Source of the DNA: Bacillota bacterium
GTDB lineage: Bacteria > Bacillota > Clostridia > DSM-8532
DNA length: 7,265 nt
Assembly: GCA_023426765.1 (NCBI GenBank)
Contig: JAEZBW010000022.1
Span: forward strand, 1 to 7,265
Direction: 5' to 3'
Positions 5,661-7,265 of this stretch are shown in pieces. The number at the start of each line of letters is the position of its first letter. Position 1 is the stretch's first letter. A model generated the notes under the pieces. That model had not been told where the DNA came from and did no database searches. It saw only the letters and a program-made list of their open reading frames with translations. Position numbers and translations under genes: made by a program.

Positions 5661-5689
5661 AGTATATTCTGCAGCAGGAATCTTGTGAA
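5661..5689 (-). promoter_or_regulatory. Candidate promoter upstream of spoVM
   Basis: The minus strand shows TTCACA (5689-5684), 17 bases, TATACT (5666-5661), matching SigA elements at five of six each. B. subtilis spoVM is read by the mother-cell factor SigE; a SigE-like -10, CATAAACT (5722-5715), is also present but I see no matching -35. Which of them is used cannot be decided from sequence. Confidence 0.35.
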
Positions 5690-5780
5690 AAAAATATTGG
5701 CAGACAAAAAGACCAGTTTATGTTGAACCTCCCCCACTTAATTGTTTCACGATTTCCGGTCGATTAGATGAAACCTGATT

Positions 5781-5808
5781 AAAAAGGGAGCCTCGGCTCC
5801 CTTTTTTT
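5781..5808 (-). terminator. Terminator downstream of mntP (possibly bidirectional)
   Basis: GGGAGC (5786-5791) and GCTCCC (5796-5801) form a GC-rich stem with a four-base loop, flanked by five A on the left and seven T on the right. On the minus strand it ends in TTTTT and lies 17 bases after the mntP stop. The longer T-run on the plus strand suggests it also stops plus-strand transcription. It separates mntP from spoVM. Confidence 0.92.
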
Positions 5809-5825
5809 ATCATCGAGGAGTAACC

Positions 5826-6383
5826 TTAAAGCAGATGTTCCAACAGAATCTTTGTTCCAATTCCGATCAGGATGAGTGCCCCAATCCGGTCGAGGTACTT
5901 TCTTAAATGGGCATATTGGGTAAGCCAACAGCCCAGTAAAACACCCAAAAAGGATAATGCGAAGGTGATCAGGCCTACAAAAACCGAAGGGATAAAGATG
6001 GGGTACCCCAGGGCTGTCAGGCTGATCCCGGCTGCAAAGGCATCAATACTGGTTGCCAGAGCCAGGGTAAGCATCAGCTTTAAACTGGTCAGATCCAGCG
6101 GCTCGGATTCCTGGTTCAAAGATTCCTTCCACATCCTCACACCGATAAAAACCAGCAATGCAAATGCGATCCAATGATCGACGGGTTCAATGAAGGTTCG
6201 GAAGGTAAACCCGGCCAGCCATCCCAATGACAGCATACCCCACTGGAAAATGCCAAAAAAAAGCGCTGCCTTGAACGCATTGAAATATCGTTTTTTCACA
6301 ACACACAACCCGCAGGATACCGAAACGGCAAAAGCATCCATCGCAAGGCCAACGGCAAGCATAATGATAAAAAAGAAATCCAT
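5826..6383 (-). CDS. mntP: Manganese efflux pump MntP
   Basis: MntP exports Mn(II) across the cytoplasmic membrane and protects against manganese excess. The 185 residues are the family length and form about six membrane segments in two homologous halves. Each half carries the family motif with its acidic residue: GLAMDAFAVSVSCG (D16) in the first segment and TSIDAFAAGIS (D114) in the fourth. A hydrophilic loop with KESLNQESEPLD lies between the halves at about 86-97. ATG 6381-6383 is chosen because GGTGG (6394-6390) is six bases upstream; TTG 6387-6389 is also in frame but touches that site. The gene has its own promoter and terminator. Many mntP genes are controlled by the yybP-ykoY manganese riboswitch, but I see none in the short leader. 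The gene is not part of the usual spoVM neighbourhood. Confidence 0.93.
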   Translation of the reverse strand: MDFFFIIMLAVGLAMDAFAVSVSCGLCVVKKRYFNAFKAALFFGIFQWGMLSLGWLAGFTFRTFIEPVDHWIAFALLVFIGVRMWKESLNQESEPLDLTSLKLMLTLALATSIDAFAAGISLTALGYPIFIPSVFVGLITFALSFLGVLLGCWLTQYAHLRKYLDRIGALILIGIGTKILLEHLL

Positions 6384-6469
6384 CTGCAACCACCATATCT
6401 GTATTATTTCCTGTCAACCCATCCTAAGCCGGGCTAATAAAGGATTGTTCGTACAAGACTTACTGAATC

Positions 6470-6498
6470 ATATTATTATAAGTCATAAAATATATCAA
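6470..6498 (-). promoter_or_regulatory. Candidate promoter of mntP
   Basis: On the minus strand TTGATA (6498-6493), a 17-base spacer and TAATAT (6475-6470) match SigA elements at five and four of six. The start would be near 6463, leaving a leader of about 80 bases with a weak hairpin (ATCCT/AGGAT arms). The surrounding 6455-6515 is very AT-rich, so other -10 choices exist. Confidence 0.5.
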
Positions 6499-6520
6499 TA
6501 CATATCGTTTCTGCCACAAA

Positions 6521-6553
6521 GAAAACAGAGTACCGCCCGAAAGCAGACTCTGT
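6521..6553 (-). terminator. Terminator after the glycosyltransferase gene
   Basis: ACAGAGT and ACTCTGT (arms 6547-6553 and 6525-6531) form a seven-pair stem on the minus strand. It is extended inside by CTGC/GCGG with one wobble pair and a bulge, and followed by T-rich TTTTCTTTG. It lies 32 bases after the glycosyltransferase stop and just before the mntP promoter. Confidence 0.75.
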
Positions 6554-6585
6554 TGTTGTTCGTAATGGGAAATTGAAACCGGATT

Positions 6586-7265
6586 TCAGGATATTTTATG
6601 TTTACGTCTATACCTTTGAATGATTTCGAGATACCTTTCATACACCTCATCCACAATGTTTTCCCAGTTTCTGTAGATGGTTACCCTGGCCTTTTCACCA
6701 ATGTTCTTCAGCGTTTCCCTGTCCTGTACAATCTGAATAATACGGTTTGCATAGGAAACAGAATCATTGTCGCTGAAAAAGCCGTTTACATTGTCCACAA
6801 TCCCTTCGGCAGCATTGCTTTTTGCAATGACAAGAGAAGGAGTGCCCACTGCGGCCGCTTCCTGCACAACAATGGGTGCGTTATCATACACCGAAGGAAA
6901 CAGAAACAGGTTCGCCCTCGCAAACAGCGAGCGCAAATAGTCCCGATCCAGGATCTTGCCAAGAAATGTGATTTTATCGGTTAAACCCAACTCCCGGACA
7001 TAGCTGTGCAGCTCATCCTGGGCATAACCATCACCCACGAAAAACATTTTATAGGGGATGTCATGCTGGGAAACGCGATGCAAGGCATCGACGATAAGCC
7101 TTACATTCTTCTGCCAGATGTGCTGGCCTACAAAAAGGAGAACCAGGTCATCCTTCTGAATATTCAGCCTGGTTTCGGTCTGCTGAACCAGCGCATCCAT
7201 GTTATTGGGGATGACGAAATCGCTGCCGTTGGGGATAATTTCTACCTTTCCCTTATATCCATATT
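6586..7265 (-). CDS. GT-4 family glycosyltransferase, C-terminal part (runs off the right edge)
   Basis: About 226 C-terminal residues are visible; the reading frame is open to the right edge, so the N-terminal acceptor domain is missing. The visible part is the nucleotide-sugar-binding Rossmann domain of group 1 (GT-4) transferases. In order it shows VEIIPNGSDF (the PNG-D motif), LLFVGQHIWQKN, FVGDGYAQDEL, ITFLGK, and FPSVYDNAPIVVQEAAAVGTP, where the E-x7-E donor-binding motif appears as D-x7-E, a change also seen in related enzymes. It ends in basic QRYRRKHKIS. It probably transfers a sugar in cell-envelope glycolipid or polysaccharide synthesis on the cytoplasmic face, but donor and acceptor cannot be told. 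The ATG at 7198-7200 is internal, not the start. A terminator follows the gene. Confidence 0.93.
   Translation of the reverse strand, partial: YGYKGKVEIIPNGSDFVIPNNMDALVQQTETRLNIQKDDLVLLFVGQHIWQKNVRLIVDALHRVSQHDIPYKMFFVGDGYAQDELHSYVRELGLTDKITFLGKILDRDYLRSLFARANLFLFPSVYDNAPIVVQEAAAVGTPSLVIAKSNAAEGIVDNVNGFFSDNDSVSYANRIIQIVQDRETLKNIGEKARVTIYRNWENIVDEVYERYLEIIQRYRRKHKIS

Noticed and set aside
5560..5688. Plus-strand 42-codon frame opposite spoVM
   Set aside because: It has no ribosome binding site at its first ATG, resembles nothing I know, and lies antisense to the better supported spoVM.

Overview
The window looks like chromosomal housekeeping DNA from an endospore-forming member of the Clostridia (Firmicutes). 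The support is strong purine-rich Shine-Dalgarno sites, SigA-type promoters, a four-cysteine ribosomal protein L28, a tiny spoVM gene, and the recG-rsmD-coaD gene run typical of that group. I cannot name a genus. Nearly all genes lie on the minus strand; only rpmB is on the plus strand.

Layout from right to left, the direction of most transcription: the C-terminal part of a GT-4 glycosyltransferase (6586-7265, open at the right edge) ends in a terminator. mntP, a manganese efflux pump, follows with its own promoter and terminator. Next is spoVM, a 23-codon sporulation gene at 5553-5624. It faces rpmB (5132-5314, plus strand), which has a promoter with phased A-tracts, a structured leader and a strong terminator. 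Divergent from rpmB is an APH-fold small-molecule kinase (3849-4784) with a near-consensus promoter and a 7-codon leader ORF whose stop overlaps the kinase start. Then come recG (DNA helicase), rsmD (16S rRNA m2G966 methyltransferase), coaD (phosphopantetheine adenylyltransferase) and the start of a coiled-coil protein gene (1-239, open at the left edge). An 86-bp imperfect tandem duplication lies between coaD and the coiled-coil gene.

The gene order spoVM> <rpmB ... recG> matches the Bacillus subtilis neighbourhood thiN-spoVM-rpmB-yloU-fakA-...-recG as I remember it. Here the kinase sits where yloU(asp23)/fakA would be, and mntP plus the glycosyltransferase sit where thiN/rpe/rsgA would be. 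The left part (recG, rsmD, coaD, coiled-coil gene) reads as one minus-strand operon. The most interesting points are the hidden spoVM, the kinase leader ORF, the apparent AUU/AUA start of rsmD behind a strong ribosome binding site, the alternative folds of the rpmB leader, and the 86-bp duplication that copied the end of coaD. I saw no mobile element, CRISPR array, tRNA or rRNA.
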